DNA from: Bacteroidota bacterium
Lineage (GTDB): Bacteria; Bacteroidota; Bacteroidia; UKL13-3
Reading direction: 5' to 3'
NCBI GenBank assembly: GCA_947457395.1
Contig: CANGVA010000001.1
Span: 62,001-126,000 of the forward strand
Length of the DNA: 64,000 nt
Shown: positions 50,957-63,500 of the stretch, one piece after another
Layout of the letters: each line of letters begins with the position of its first letter
Numbering within the stretch: the stretch's first letter is position 1
Translations under genes and position numbers: made by a program
Notes under the pieces: generated by a model
Database searches by the model: none
Seen by the model: the letters and a program-made list of their open reading frames with translations, nothing else
Told to the model about the DNA's origin: nothing

Positions 50957-53900
50957 CTAGAAATCCATGCTGAGTGATAAATAGTAAACCGGTTTTCTGT
51001 TAACCTCTCGATCTTGAATGCCCCATGCGGTATCAAATCTCACAAAGTAACCGAATAACTTGGTACGCAAGCCACCGCCCATTCCTGCTACAATAGGCTC
51101 CCTAACATTAATTACTGTAACACGGATATATTTTTTTTCAACGACCTTTAAATTATTGGTATTTTCCTCCGAATAAGGATCGCTTCCTACCCAAGCAGTT
51201 CCAATATCAAAGAAAGGTACCACTTGAAAGTTGTTGATAAACTCAGAACGTATTGGTCTGTTAAATAAATAGGAGAAAACAGGGAAACGAATTTCATTGC
51301 TGATACATGCGAATGAATTTCCGTTTCTAATGTTTTGATTAAACCCCCTCATATTGGTTGCCAGCGCCTGAAAGGCATAATTTTCTGTAGCGATGGTTCC
51401 TTGTGAGTTATCAAACTGTGCAAAGAGCCAGTTATCAACGCCACCCATAACATACTTCACCTTAGCTGGCCCGAATGAAGTATTATATGTGATACGTGTT
51501 GCAAAAATTAATTGCCTATGTAATGGTTCATAGTGCCTGAAGTCAAAACCTACTGCATTGAGTTGCACATCCTCATTATCCCAATTTTGATATCGCTCGT
51601 AAAAAATTTTGAAACGGGTACCATTCCATAGGTTTAAGCCTTTGGGCACAGTATTATCAAAAACAAATTCTGCTTTACCTCCATACCAGTAATTTAAATT
51701 ATCAGGCCTTTCAAGAGAAGTTCTGGATGTTGCCAAAAATATATCGCGGTCGGCTCTGCCAAAAATGCTAAGCCTTAAACTCATAACCGGATTAAAAGGA
51801 TATTTTATCTGGTATCTTATTTCATTGGAGATGCTATTTACTGCCGTGTTTTCTGCTTGCCCCTCTCGTACCTGTCTGTAAAAAGTAAATTTATGATCCA
51901 GTTTTTTCTTTAGGTTTTCATATGACAGGAAATAGTCGGCACCTGTAAAATCCAAGGTAAACCTAACCCCGCCTACAATGCGATAGTCCTCAAATAAATC
52001 TATTAACCCTACCTTAAACATGCCGTTTAATCCGGGATTAAACATATTTTGGCCACTGGGCACAATTGGCTGATAATAGGTGTTTATAATGGAGTTATCC
52101 AATTGCGTAACCAGAAAGTCAGAGAAAAAGGTAACATCATAAAAGCGAGGCGCGGCCAGTTTAAAGTTTTTTCCCAGGCCCGATGCAGGTAGTTTATATT
52201 CCTGCTGAACTTTTATATCCTCAGGTTTCGCGGTAGGAGATGTAAATTCATTAACAAAGAAATAAGCATATTTTTCAACCACTACCTCTTTCTCAGCTAC
52301 GATTGGTTGTATGTCTGCTTTTTTTCTGCGCTTGCTGTATACAACCGGTCCGGAAACGAATGACTTATTTACAGGACCTGATTTTAGCCTGTACATATTT
52401 GGGTAAGTTTCAATTTTTCTGCTATCGGCTTCTACTGTTTTTGAAACAGAGACATTCTTTATGTGAAATTTTTGCTCATCAAAAATGACTTCATACAGCT
52501 GCTGAGTTTGCCTTGCCACATCATGTGAGAGAATACTCCTTTTATAATTGGTAAGTGGGTATGTATATACAATATCTTTATTATGGATAATGGTATCTAT
52601 TTTAACCACATTACTATCCAGCACCATTCTTTTACCTTCATATTCAAACTCGCTGCCCTGGTCTTTGAGTTCATCATAAAACAAGGTATCTGCTGGTATT
52701 TCAGGATTGCGGTAGTGTATATTTAACTCTGTAAAATCATACTCAGTTTCTACGCGCACGGCATACCTGTTTTTAATGCCATTATAATCTGTAAGGTAAC
52801 CGAAATAATTATTGCTGTATTCAATTGGGTGTGTCTCATTTATTCCGGGTGAGTAGGTTAGCCGTTTTAATTCAGTACCCGGATCTTCAAAATCATATAA
52901 GTAAATATCAAGATTGTTTCCTTGCTGCAGGGTAGGTGTGGATGGCGCCCCAATTAAATTACTGTTTCGGTTAGAGGAGAATATGATTTTTGATGAGCCA
53001 TCTACAAACCTAGGGTAGAGATCATCATGCATGTCATTTGTAAGTTGCCGCTCTCTGCGGCTTTGGATATCATATGAGTAGAGGTCTGACTGTCCTTTTC
53101 TGACGGCCGATAAAACAAGGGTGCGCTGATTATCTGAATAAGTGAATGATAAAATTTTATCAAATTTCAGGAAAGGTGTGTGCTGTTTCTTTTTGGTGAT
53201 GAGGTCTACAGTTGTAAGAATTACTTTCCCTCTTTTCTCATGTATATATGCAAATTTTTCGCCTCCGGGATGCCATGCAACCATTGGATAAGAGTGGTCA
53301 AGTTCTTTTTGGTGATATTTTAAGCCACCCTTATGGATTTTTTTGCTTTTACCAGTTTGTGTGTTAAGCATCCATATTTTGTATTTGCCGTTGCGGTTTG
53401 TTTTGTAAATCAACCGATCACCTTTTGGGCTTACGCTCAAATCAGGCTCTACATAAGGCATCAAACGCTTCTTAACTTTAAAACCGTTATTAGGCAAGGT
53501 TCTGCCATTGTCTTCTTTGGCATATTGATCTCTATAATATTGGAGCCAGTCTTTGCTGCTTTGCTTAAGTGATGTTCCGGTAACATAAATAAGTGCAGTT
53601 TCAAAATTACGACTGATTCTTGTTACGTAAAGCATTTGGGCTACTACCTCTATGCCATATTTTTCTATCAAAAATCTCCAGTATGAGCTGCCTGCCAGCA
53701 GATAATCTTGCTGAATTAGGCGGTTAAACTTTTTAAACTTAGGCTTTGCTATGATATCTTTTAGCAGATTATCTTTCTCAACGTCCCACGGGTTTCCAAT
53801 ATACTCGGATAGGCCAAACAAATACCAATCTGGCAGATTAAGCAATGCTGCATTTTGAATCCGCTCCTGAATATTTCCGCCAAAAAGCAGCTCGTTAATA

Positions 53901-54343
53901 AGCACTAGTGCAATACCTGAGCGTATTTGTTTTTTAAAATCGGCATGGTTGCCTGTGAAATACACGAATACCTTATTGCTATTAACTTGGGATGTGCCAC
54001 CGGTATTCACCGGTTCATCGGTTAGGTTAAAATTGCCTTGTTTATAATCACTCAGGTTGTTGTAGCAAATAATTTCAACCCTGCCGCTCAGTCGGTGGTC
54101 TAAAATATTCTCAATCTCATTTAATTCAGCTTCAGCGGTGCGTGCTGCAAAGGTTGCAAGCTCTCTTCCCCCTGAATAAAAGTAAGCGTCATAATTCTCT
54201 GAACGCAGATAAGACCATTCAAACCTACCATATTGCACCCTGTTTTGACCAAAAGTAGTATACATGCCCTGTCCCTGCACCCTAAATATTCCAAGCAGGG
54301 AAATACCGCATAGAACTAAGAATATGTTTTTACGATGTCTGAT
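50957..54343 (-). CDS. TolB-like beta-propeller plus outer-membrane beta-barrel (BamA/surface-antigen-like) protein; start codon problematic
   Basis: PD40-like repeats (LSVSPKGDRLIYKTNRNGKYKIWMLNTQTG), C-terminal barrel ending in aromatic residue (YYLSLSMDF). ORF-track start is GTG at 54280; in-frame upstream IRHRKNIFLVLCGISLLGIFRVQGQG to ATC at 54343. Confidence 0.82.
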   Translation of the reverse strand: MRHRKNIFLVLCGISLLGIFRVQGQGMYTTFGQNRVQYGRFEWSYLRSENYDAYFYSGGRELATFAARTAEAELNEIENILDHRLSGRVEIICYNNLSDYKQGNFNLTDEPVNTGGTSQVNSNKVFVYFTGNHADFKKQIRSGIALVLINELLFGGNIQERIQNAALLNLPDWYLFGLSEYIGNPWDVEKDNLLKDIIAKPKFKKFNRLIQQDYLLAGSSYWRFLIEKYGIEVVAQMLYVTRISRNFETALIYVTGTSLKQSSKDWLQYYRDQYAKEDNGRTLPNNGFKVKKRLMPYVEPDLSVSPKGDRLIYKTNRNGKYKIWMLNTQTGKSKKIHKGGLKYHQKELDHSYPMVAWHPGGEKFAYIHEKRGKVILTTVDLITKKKQHTPFLKFDKILSFTYSDNQRTLVLSAVRKGQSDLYSYDIQSRRERQLTNDMHDDLYPRFVDGSSKIIFSSNRNSNLIGAPSTPTLQQGNNLDIYLYDFEDPGTELKRLTYSPGINETHPIEYSNNYFGYLTDYNGIKNRYAVRVETEYDFTELNIHYRNPEIPADTLFYDELKDQGSEFEYEGKRMVLDSNVVKIDTIIHNKDIVYTYPLTNYKRSILSHDVARQTQQLYEVIFDEQKFHIKNVSVSKTVEADSRKIETYPNMYRLKSGPVNKSFVSGPVVYSKRRKKADIQPIVAEKEVVVEKYAYFFVNEFTSPTAKPEDIKVQQEYKLPASGLGKNFKLAAPRFYDVTFFSDFLVTQLDNSIINTYYQPIVPSGQNMFNPGLNGMFKVGLIDLFEDYRIVGGVRFTLDFTGADYFLSYENLKKKLDHKFTFYRQVREGQAENTAVNSISNEIRYQIKYPFNPVMSLRLSIFGRADRDIFLATSRTSLERPDNLNYWYGGKAEFVFDNTVPKGLNLWNGTRFKIFYERYQNWDNEDVQLNAVGFDFRHYEPLHRQLIFATRITYNTSFGPAKVKYVMGGVDNWLFAQFDNSQGTIATENYAFQALATNMRGFNQNIRNGNSFACISNEIRFPVFSYLFNRPIRSEFINNFQVVPFFDIGTAWVGSDPYSEENTNNLKVVEKKYIRVTVINVREPIVAGMGGGLRTKLFGYFVRFDTAWGIQDREVNRKPVYYLSLSMDF

Positions 54344-54401
54344 AAGGCTGAATCTTTAGCTATCAAAGTTTAATAATCTTAAACATTTAAACAAATAAAT
54401 A

Positions 54402-54416
54402 CCATAAAGTTTATGG
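54402..54416. promoter_or_regulatory. 15-bp perfect odd palindrome
   Basis: CCATAAA-G-TTTATGG in divergent intergenic region. Confidence 0.4.
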
Positions 54417-54504
54417 CATATTTAGACATAGTAATCATAGAAAAGCAAGAAATTACTTTTTTATATGGATTTGTTTTTTAAATTTTGATTTTCAGGGTTT
54501 TTTG

Positions 54505-54519
54505 ACTTTTGGCAAAAGT
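54505..54519. promoter_or_regulatory. 15-bp perfect odd palindrome
   Basis: ACTTTTG-G-CAAAAGT, 27 nt before the ATG of the giant ORF. Confidence 0.4.
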
Positions 54520-54546
54520 ACCTGAATACCATAACCCACTTATACT

Positions 54547-57500
54547 ATGAAAAACCTCAATTCTCCTCTCAGAGTTGTTACTCTGCTATTCTTTTTTATT
54601 ATTCAGGCAATTCCTTCAACAACCTATGCAGCACTCTCAGGTAATTATACCATCGATTCATCTCAAGCTGCTACGTTAACCAATTACCGCGACTTTGTAT
54701 CTGCTATTAGTGATATGCGGATTGGAACGCGCTCAGACGGAGGCACGCCTAATGGGGCAGGACTTACCGGCCCCGTTGTTTTTAATGTGGCTGCGGGCAC
54801 GTGGGTTGGGCAACTGGATATTACCGGAATAACCGGTGTAAGTGCAACTAATCAAATAACGTTTGATGGCGGAAACGGAAATGCTGCTACCCGTATCATT
54901 CAGTTTAGTGCTACTTCACTTGCTTCGGCATTTACCGTGCGGATTAACAATCAGCAATTTGTTAATCTTAGAAATTTAACCATTATTGGCTCAGGTCCAA
55001 GTTTTGCATGGCCTTTGCACATTTTCAACACCTCAAGCAACGTCAAGGTTAAGAATTGTATTATTCAATTTACATCAGCATTTTCTGCACACACAAGTAC
55101 CAATTTTGCCGCAGTGGTTCTTAACAACAGCACAGCCAGTCCAACTTCTGGAGGCTCAGCAGCGGTTAATGTAGAAATTGACAGCAATCGCATTGTGGGT
55201 GGGAATGGAAATTATTTAATAGGTAACGGATTAAATACAGGGATCTTTTTCAGAAGAAATCAGGTTGACAGTTCATTTCTTTATGGTGTTTTTGCCCAGG
55301 CTGTTGGGAGTTTAACCATCAACAATAACAGTTTGAACATGCTGAGTGCGGGGAATATTTCATCTGCAGGTATTTATTTAAACAGCACCCCTCCAACTAC
55401 ATCCAGTTTTCATCAAATTAACGGCAACAGTATTATTCAGGCTGGTCTATACGGCATATTTATATCTGGAACAAATGCACAGTCTACTCCGCGCTGTCAA
55501 CTAATCAATAATGCAATTGGAGGTGGCTTCAGGAATACAGGCAATCCTGCAGGAATTTATTTTACTTCTACATATGGTTGGGATGTGTTTTATAACAGTG
55601 TTAATCTAGATAATGTTGCAACTGGTAGTCAGGCTGCTGCTTTTTTCTTTAATAATTGTTGTACAACAGGCTCAACCTTGCTCGATATCAGAAACAACAT
55701 ATTTGCAGTAACTTCTCCATCAAGTTCAGCATTTACTTTTTACTACGTCAATACCAGTTCGTTCCAATATGTAGTAACAACAACGGCTGCATTAAATTTT
55801 AATAATTATTTTAAAGCGGGTATTCAATCTACTCAACCTACGGTATATTTTGGCGGAAGTGTACTAACACCTGCAAACCTGATTGGTAACGGAGGGTACA
55901 ATACCAATTCAATCATTACTGATCCTACGTTTACCAGCAGGTTCAACCTCAGGCCACTCAATCCTTGCAACAATGGAACGGCCATCGCTGGTATTATTAC
56001 TGATCTTGCGGGAGCAACAAGGAATATGCCTCCTGATATTGGTGCCTATGAAGTTACACCTGTTAACAATGATATAGGAGTGGAGCGCATTACCTCGCCT
56101 GCTTTGCCATTTAGTGCCGGTAATCAAAACATAACAGTTGTGCTCAGGAATTATGGGTCCAACACTATTACAAGCGCCAATGTTAGTTATTCAATTAACG
56201 GAGGTTTCCCGGTTACACTGCCTTTTAGCGGAAGTTTAGCCCCTTGCGGTACAGCAACTTTTACTTTTTCTGGTGGCAGCCAGTTTAACTTCTTGCCCAA
56301 CACACCATATCAAATAAAGGTTTATACTGATAATCCAAATAATAATGCAGATGCAGTGCCCGCAAATGATACTGCAAGTATTCCTTTAATATATTCAGGT
56401 TTATCAGGAAATTATACCATTGACCAATCACAGCCTGCAAGCCCAACCAACTTTACCTCGTTTACATCAGCAGCGCTTGCATTGAATAATGGTGGTGTAT
56501 CAGGTCCGGTTTTCTTTTCAGTTCAGGGATCAACGCCTTATGTTGAACAAATCAAGTTAGTAAATGTATCGGGCAGCTCAGCTACTAATACCATTACTTT
56601 TGATGGTGGTGCAGGTAATGCTGCTAACAGAATAATCACATTTGCTGCAACCTTGCAGGCAGAGAGCCATACCATACGTATTGAGAATACGCCTTGGGTA
56701 AATATTAGAAATCTTACAATCAGAGGAACAGGAGCATCTTTTGCCTGGCCAATGCACATATTTGGTAATAGTGCATCCAACATCAAGGTAAAAAATTGTG
56801 TGATGAATTTTACTGGTGGTAATGGTGTTAACGGAACCAATGACAATTTCACAGGATTGGTATTGAACGGATCAACTACGAGTGTATACAGTAATAGTTC
56901 TGCTTTTAATATTGAGCTTGATAGCAATACCATTGATGGTGGCAACAATGGTATGTTTATTTATACCCAAAACAGCAATAATATTACCATGAACAATAAC
57001 CGCATTAATAATGCGAATTTGTATGGCATTTATTTTTACTACACAACGGCCTTTCGTTGTAATAATAATATCATTAACATGAGGCCAACGGGTGCATCAA
57101 ACTCAATGGGTATTTATGCAAATTTTCCTGCCAACTCCGGTACTTATGCCAAAGAAATTATAGGTAATGTAATTACAGATGCCGGCCAGTATGGATTGAA
57201 CCTATATTACATGCAAGGTACCACCGCTCAGCGGGCAAGAGTGGTAAATAACATGATTGGAGGAAATTTCAGAAGTACAGATCCTGCCGGTATTTACATG
57301 AACCAAAATTGTACGAACGTAGATGTATGGTTTAACAGCGTAAATTTAGATAACGCTGCAACATCTACTCAGACTGCCGCCCTTGAGATTTTATTTAATT
57401 GCTCTGGATTAGATGTGCGTAATAATAATCTTGTAGTTACCAATGCTAACTCAACAGCTTTTGCATTGTTGTGCGATAATCAAAGCAGTTTCAATCAACT

Positions 57501-60500
57501 GGATTACAACAATTACTTTAAGGCTGGCAGTCCGCTAAGGCTGGTTGGTATAGGCACCAATGTATACTCACCAGCATCCATGAGAGGAGCCCTAGGTTTT
57601 AACAGCAACTCGGTTAGTATTAATCCTTCCTATGTATCTACAAAAAATCTGGCTACCAATCTTGTGTGTAACAATGGTATTGCAATCCCTGGTATTACAA
57701 CCGACTATGAAGGTCAAACGCGGAATAATCCACCTGATATTGGTGCAGATGAAAATATCAGTGTAGCAGCACTTGACCTAAGCCTGCAGCAAATTACAGC
57801 ACCACAAATTCCGATGCCTGTTGGCACACAAAACATCAGGGTGGTAGTGCGAAATAATGGTAGCTCACCTGTTACCACGGCTTCAGTATATTACAGTGTT
57901 AATGGCGGAACACTTCAAACCATTAATTGGGGTGGTACCTTGGCCCCATGTGATAGTGTTACTGTAGAGTTTAATGCCACGAGTGGTCCGGGTGCTTCAG
58001 ATCAGCGCTTCACATTCCTTCCGGGAACCAGCTATACCATATTGGCTTTTGTTGCGAATCCGAATGGTTCACCTGATTTACTCACAGTAAATGATTCGTT
58101 AATTATGGGTCCTGTTTGTGCTGCATTGGCAGGAAACTACATTATTGACAGTTCTGCTTCTGCACAAACAGCTACTACATTCACCAGTGTTTCCGCTGCA
58201 GCCAATGCTTTGAGTTGCGGTGGCATTACAGGGGCTGTTAATTTTGAAGTACTTCAGGGAACATATATTGGTCAGGTAGATATTTCCAATGTTTCAGGCG
58301 TATCTGCTATCAATACCATAGAGTTTAATGGTGGTAATGGCAATGCTGCTAGTCGTATCTTAAGCTTTGGAGCAACGACAACTAATTCACTTCATACCCT
58401 ACGTGTCAACAATACGCAGTTTGTTACCCTACGTAACCTTACTATTCGCGGAACAGGTGCAAGCTTTGGATGGCCGCTTCATTTACTTAATAATACCAGT
58501 AATACAAGAATCAAGAATTGTATTATAGACTTTATCGGTAATGGATTAAATGGCACTTCAGATAATTACGTGGGTATTGTTATGAATAATTGGAGTGCTT
58601 CTGCCTCACCCACCAATTCATCTTCATCATCTATAAATGTTGAGATTGATAGCAATACGATCCGTGGTGCCAACTCATCAGTTTACCTTGTAGGTAATGG
58701 AAATAACACAAATATCTTTTTTAGAAACAATACTTTAGATAGTGCCAATTTTTATGGCTTGTATGCACAAAGTTTAGTAGGTGCAAAAATGAATAACAAC
58801 ACCATAAACATGAGGACTAATGGAAGCACTTCAAGTTATGGCTTTTTCCTTTCAAGTATCAGCGGAACTGCAAGTGCCTTCGCGGAGCTAAACAGAAATA
58901 AGATAATTAATGCAGGCCAATATGGTATTTATGTTGCCAGTTCCACAGCAAACATTGCTAACCGAGCGCAATTGATAAATAATGCTGTTGGAGGTGGGTT
59001 CAGAAATAGCACACCATATGGTATATTCCTAACATCTAGCAGTAACTGGAATATTTGGTTTAACTCTGTGAATATTGACAACGTAGCTTCAGGAACTGCA
59101 GGTGCATTGTTTATCCAGTCAACATCTACTTTGAATGATGTGAGAAACAATAATCTTGCATTAACTCAACCATCTGTAGGAGCAAATATGCTGCCATTAC
59201 GTGCAGCAGCCGGCTGTACTTTTACTACACTTAATTTTAATAACTATTTCAGGCCCGCAACAACTAACCAGCTAATTAATGTAAACGGCACCAATTTTGA
59301 CACCCTAAACTACAATACATTGGCTGCAGGAGGAGTAAACTCGATTAGGAACAATCCGCAGTTCGCAGGGTCAAGAGATTTAACAATCAATACTGGTGCT
59401 AATAATGGAGTATTTATTTCTTCTGTTACAACAGACATAAATAATAATATTCGCAACAACCCGCCAGATATCGGATCTTATGAAACTACTTCAGGATTGG
59501 CGGTTGATTTAGGAATAGTTAGCCTTATTTCTCCTGATACCTTTCTTTCATCAGGTTTAAGAGATGTAACAGTATTGGTAAGAAATTTCGGAACTACACC
59601 TATAACGTCATTTAATTTAAGGCATACAGTAAACGGTACTGCTATGCAAGACAGTATATTTACAGGTTTAAATCTGGCAATAAATGATACACTGCGTATA
59701 ACGCTTAGCGGATCCAAAAGGGCAAATTTCCTTACGGGTATATTAAATTCTTTCAGGGTATATATTCATCAGCCTAATGGGGGCGTAGATAATAATAATA
59801 TCAATGATACCATTACCGTTGGGCCAAAATTTTCAGCACTCAATGGAAACTATACCATCAATCCTTCAGGTTCAGGAGCAACCAATTTTACTACTTTTCG
59901 TGCTGCTGTTAACGCACTGAATTTAGCAGGTGTAGCAGGCCCGGTTGTGTTTACAGTTTCTCCGGCAACGTATAATGAGCAGGTAAATATTGGTATAGTT
60001 GCAGGAGCTTCTGCAACCAATGCCATTTCGTTTACAGGAACAAATGTGGCAACATGTATCATAGATACGGCAGCCAATACTGCTACAAATTATCATACAA
60101 TAAGGCTAACAGATGCGGCATTTGTGAGTTTACGTAATTTAACCATCCGCTCATCAGGCGCTTCATTTGGTGTTGCACTGCAAATTAGCGGCAATAGCAA
60201 CTTTAGTCGTGTAAAGAATTGTGTAATTGAAATTTCTGGAGCAGCCGCAGCCAGCACTAGTTCTAATTTTATTGCTGTGCTTATGGGCAATACAACGAAT
60301 GTGACCTCTCCTTTTTTCAGTGGCCAGCAGATAACGGGTTTTGAGCTAGATAGTAATATTATTAATAATGGGTATTACGGAATATTTATGTTTGGTCGAT
60401 TCAGCACGCCCTTTCCTTTTGATAACATGATTAGAAGAAACCAGATAATGAATGCTTTTTATTATGGTGTTTATGTTTCAAATTTTGAGGCGCTTAATTT

Positions 60501-63500
60501 TAGTAATAATATAGTAAACATGAGAAACCCGGGCACAACCAATGCTTATGGTTTTTATATGCAGAGTTCACAGAACACCCTTGATAGAATTCATAGAATA
60601 AATGGCAACCGATTTTTTAATAGTGGTAATTTTGGAATCTATATTACCAGTTCCGGTTCAGGTACCACAGGAAGAAATCAGCTTATTAATAACATGATTG
60701 CAGGAGGCTTCCGGACATCAAATGCCTATGGTATTTTCCTTAGTGCGGTTGATAATTTTGACATTCTGCATAACTCTGTGAATATTGATATCTCTACCAG
60801 TAATATTCAGTTTGCGTCACTATTTTTAAGTGGCGGCAATAACCTGGATATTCGTAATAATATTTTTGCACATACAGGTGGTGCAGGAAGTGCAGGTATA
60901 CCCGTTTATATCTCAAATCTTCCCGGAGGCTTATTCCGCTTTGATTTCAATAATTATTTTAAAACTTCTACAGCTAATAACACACTTTTATATATAGCAG
61001 GTCCAACATTTAACAGTTTAAATTATAAAGGGGCACTTGGCTATAACACCAACTCTATTGATGTAAATCCTCAGTTTGTTTCATCGGTTGATTTACGAAT
61101 AGGAAATGGCTGTTTAAATGGATTGAATACCGGACAGGTAGCCACAGATATAGATGGAGATATCCGCAATAATCCTCCGGATATTGGCTGTGATGAGTAC
61201 ATTGGGCTAAATAATGATATTGGGGTGGTTTCTGTTACACCGTTTGGTGCGGGTACTCAAAATGTGCGAGTCCTTATAAGAAACTTTGGAGGCAACACAG
61301 TTACATCAGCATTGGTTGGTTACGCTGTTAATGGTGGTCTTGCGAGGGTTGTTACCTTCAACGGTAGTTTGGCACCATGCGATACTGCTACGGTTGTATT
61401 TAGTGGCACCAATCAGTTTACATTTAATTTTGGTGTAAGCTACACCATAGCCGCTTACACGTCTGCACCTAATGGATTATTAGATTCCCGTCAGTCAAAC
61501 GATACATCAATACTTGGACCAACATGCGTTTTCTTAAATGGCGCATACACTATTAACCCTTCTGGTAGCGGATCAGCCAATTTTACATCCTTTACCGCAG
61601 CAGTTGCTGCTCTTAATTGTGGGGGCGTTTCCGCTCCTGTAGTTTTCAATGTAGCTGCCGGTACATATAATGAGCAAGTTGCATTACTTTCTTCTGTTAT
61701 TGGTAGCCCTGCAAATAGCATCACCTTCCAATCAGCAACTGGTCTTGCATCGAGCGTAACCTTAACATTTAATGCCACATCATCTGCGGCAAATTACACC
61801 CTTAACCTTTCAGGTGCCTCAAACATCAGATTCAGAAATATGACTATCAGTGCAACTAATTCATCTTTTGGAACAGCACTGTTACTGAATAATAATGCAT
61901 CAAACGATTCATTCATTAATGTAGTTTTTAATTCTCCTGTTACCACATCAACCAGTAGTAACATGTCTGTTATTATCTGTCCTAGTCCAACAATATCAAA
62001 TTTTATTTCATTTGATACCTGCCGCATAAATAACGGTGCATATGGAGCATTTTTTACTTCATCCGGCAGCAGTACTTTGGGTCAAAGTTCACAAACGCCA
62101 ACTTTTAATAATTGTGATTTTACCAATCAGTATGCCTATGGTATTTACCTTTCAAATATGGAAGGCGTGAGAATGACAAGGAACAGGATACAAACCAATT
62201 CAGCCTTTATTTCATACGCAGGTATTTATAACTATTGGATTACAATTCAGGCAGATTTCAGTAGGCCATTAATTACACAAAATATTATTTCAGGAGGGGC
62301 AGGTGGCTTTGGTATATATAATAATTATCTAGGTGTAAATTCATCCATGTCTGTTGCACGCAGGCCACTCATCGCGAACAACATGGTTTCAATTGGCACA
62401 GGTGCTAATGCTACAAATGGAATATATGATGCTAATAGCAATTGGGCAGATTATTTCCATAATACTGTAAATATTGGATGTAGCCAAACCGGAAATACAT
62501 CGGCAGCCGGCTGCTTTGTTTCTACATCGTATGGTAACTCAACAATCCTCAATAATATATTTGCAGCTTCTAATGGTGCGCCTGCTTTCAGAATGGATAA
62601 TAATACCTTTTATCCAACCTGTAACTTCAATAACTTTTATACCACCGGACCTAATTTAGCATTTCTTTCTTCATCTCCTTTTGCATCAATGCCTGCTTGG
62701 AGAGTTGCTTCCGCAAGAGATGCCAACTCCGTTAACCTTCCTCCCAACTTTCTTTCATTAACAGATTTACGTATTACTTCTGGCTGTATAAATGGTACCC
62801 TAATTGCCGGACTTAATACAGATATTGATGGGAAAACAAGGTCAAATCCTCCTGATATAGGTGCATCAGAATTTACCGGTTCCATTCTTAACGATATTGG
62901 TTTATCGATGTTGCAATCTCCAACTATTCCTTTTTCACCGGGCTTGCAAGATATACGGGTTGTGGTGAGTAACTATGGTTCAAACACTGTGTCATCAGCA
63001 ACAGTAAGATACCGTGTAAATGGTGGCCTACCTGTTACAGCGTCATATAGTGGTGCGTTGGTTGCTTGCGATACTGCAGGTATTTTATTTACCGGTGCAA
63101 ACAGAGTAAATTTTGTATTGGGTACAAGCTATATGCTACAGATTTGGACTGAGCAACCGAATGGTGTAGCAGATAATAACCGCACAAACGATACCATTAC
63201 AGTTACAATCTGTCCTGCATTAAATGGTCCTTATACCATTAATCCTTCAGGCAGTGGCCCAACAAATTTTACCTCTTTTTCGGCAGCAGCGGCAGCACTT
63301 AATTGCGGAGGCATGAATGGTCCTGTAACCTTTACGGTATCACCTGGCATATACAATGAGCAATTTACACTGAGCGGAATTCAGGGTCTTTCAGCGGTTA
63401 ACCGACTTACCATTAATGGTGTGAGTGCAGCAAACAGAACCATCACATTTAACCCAACCGTCAATTCAATGGGTCATACAATCAGGATACAGAATGCACC

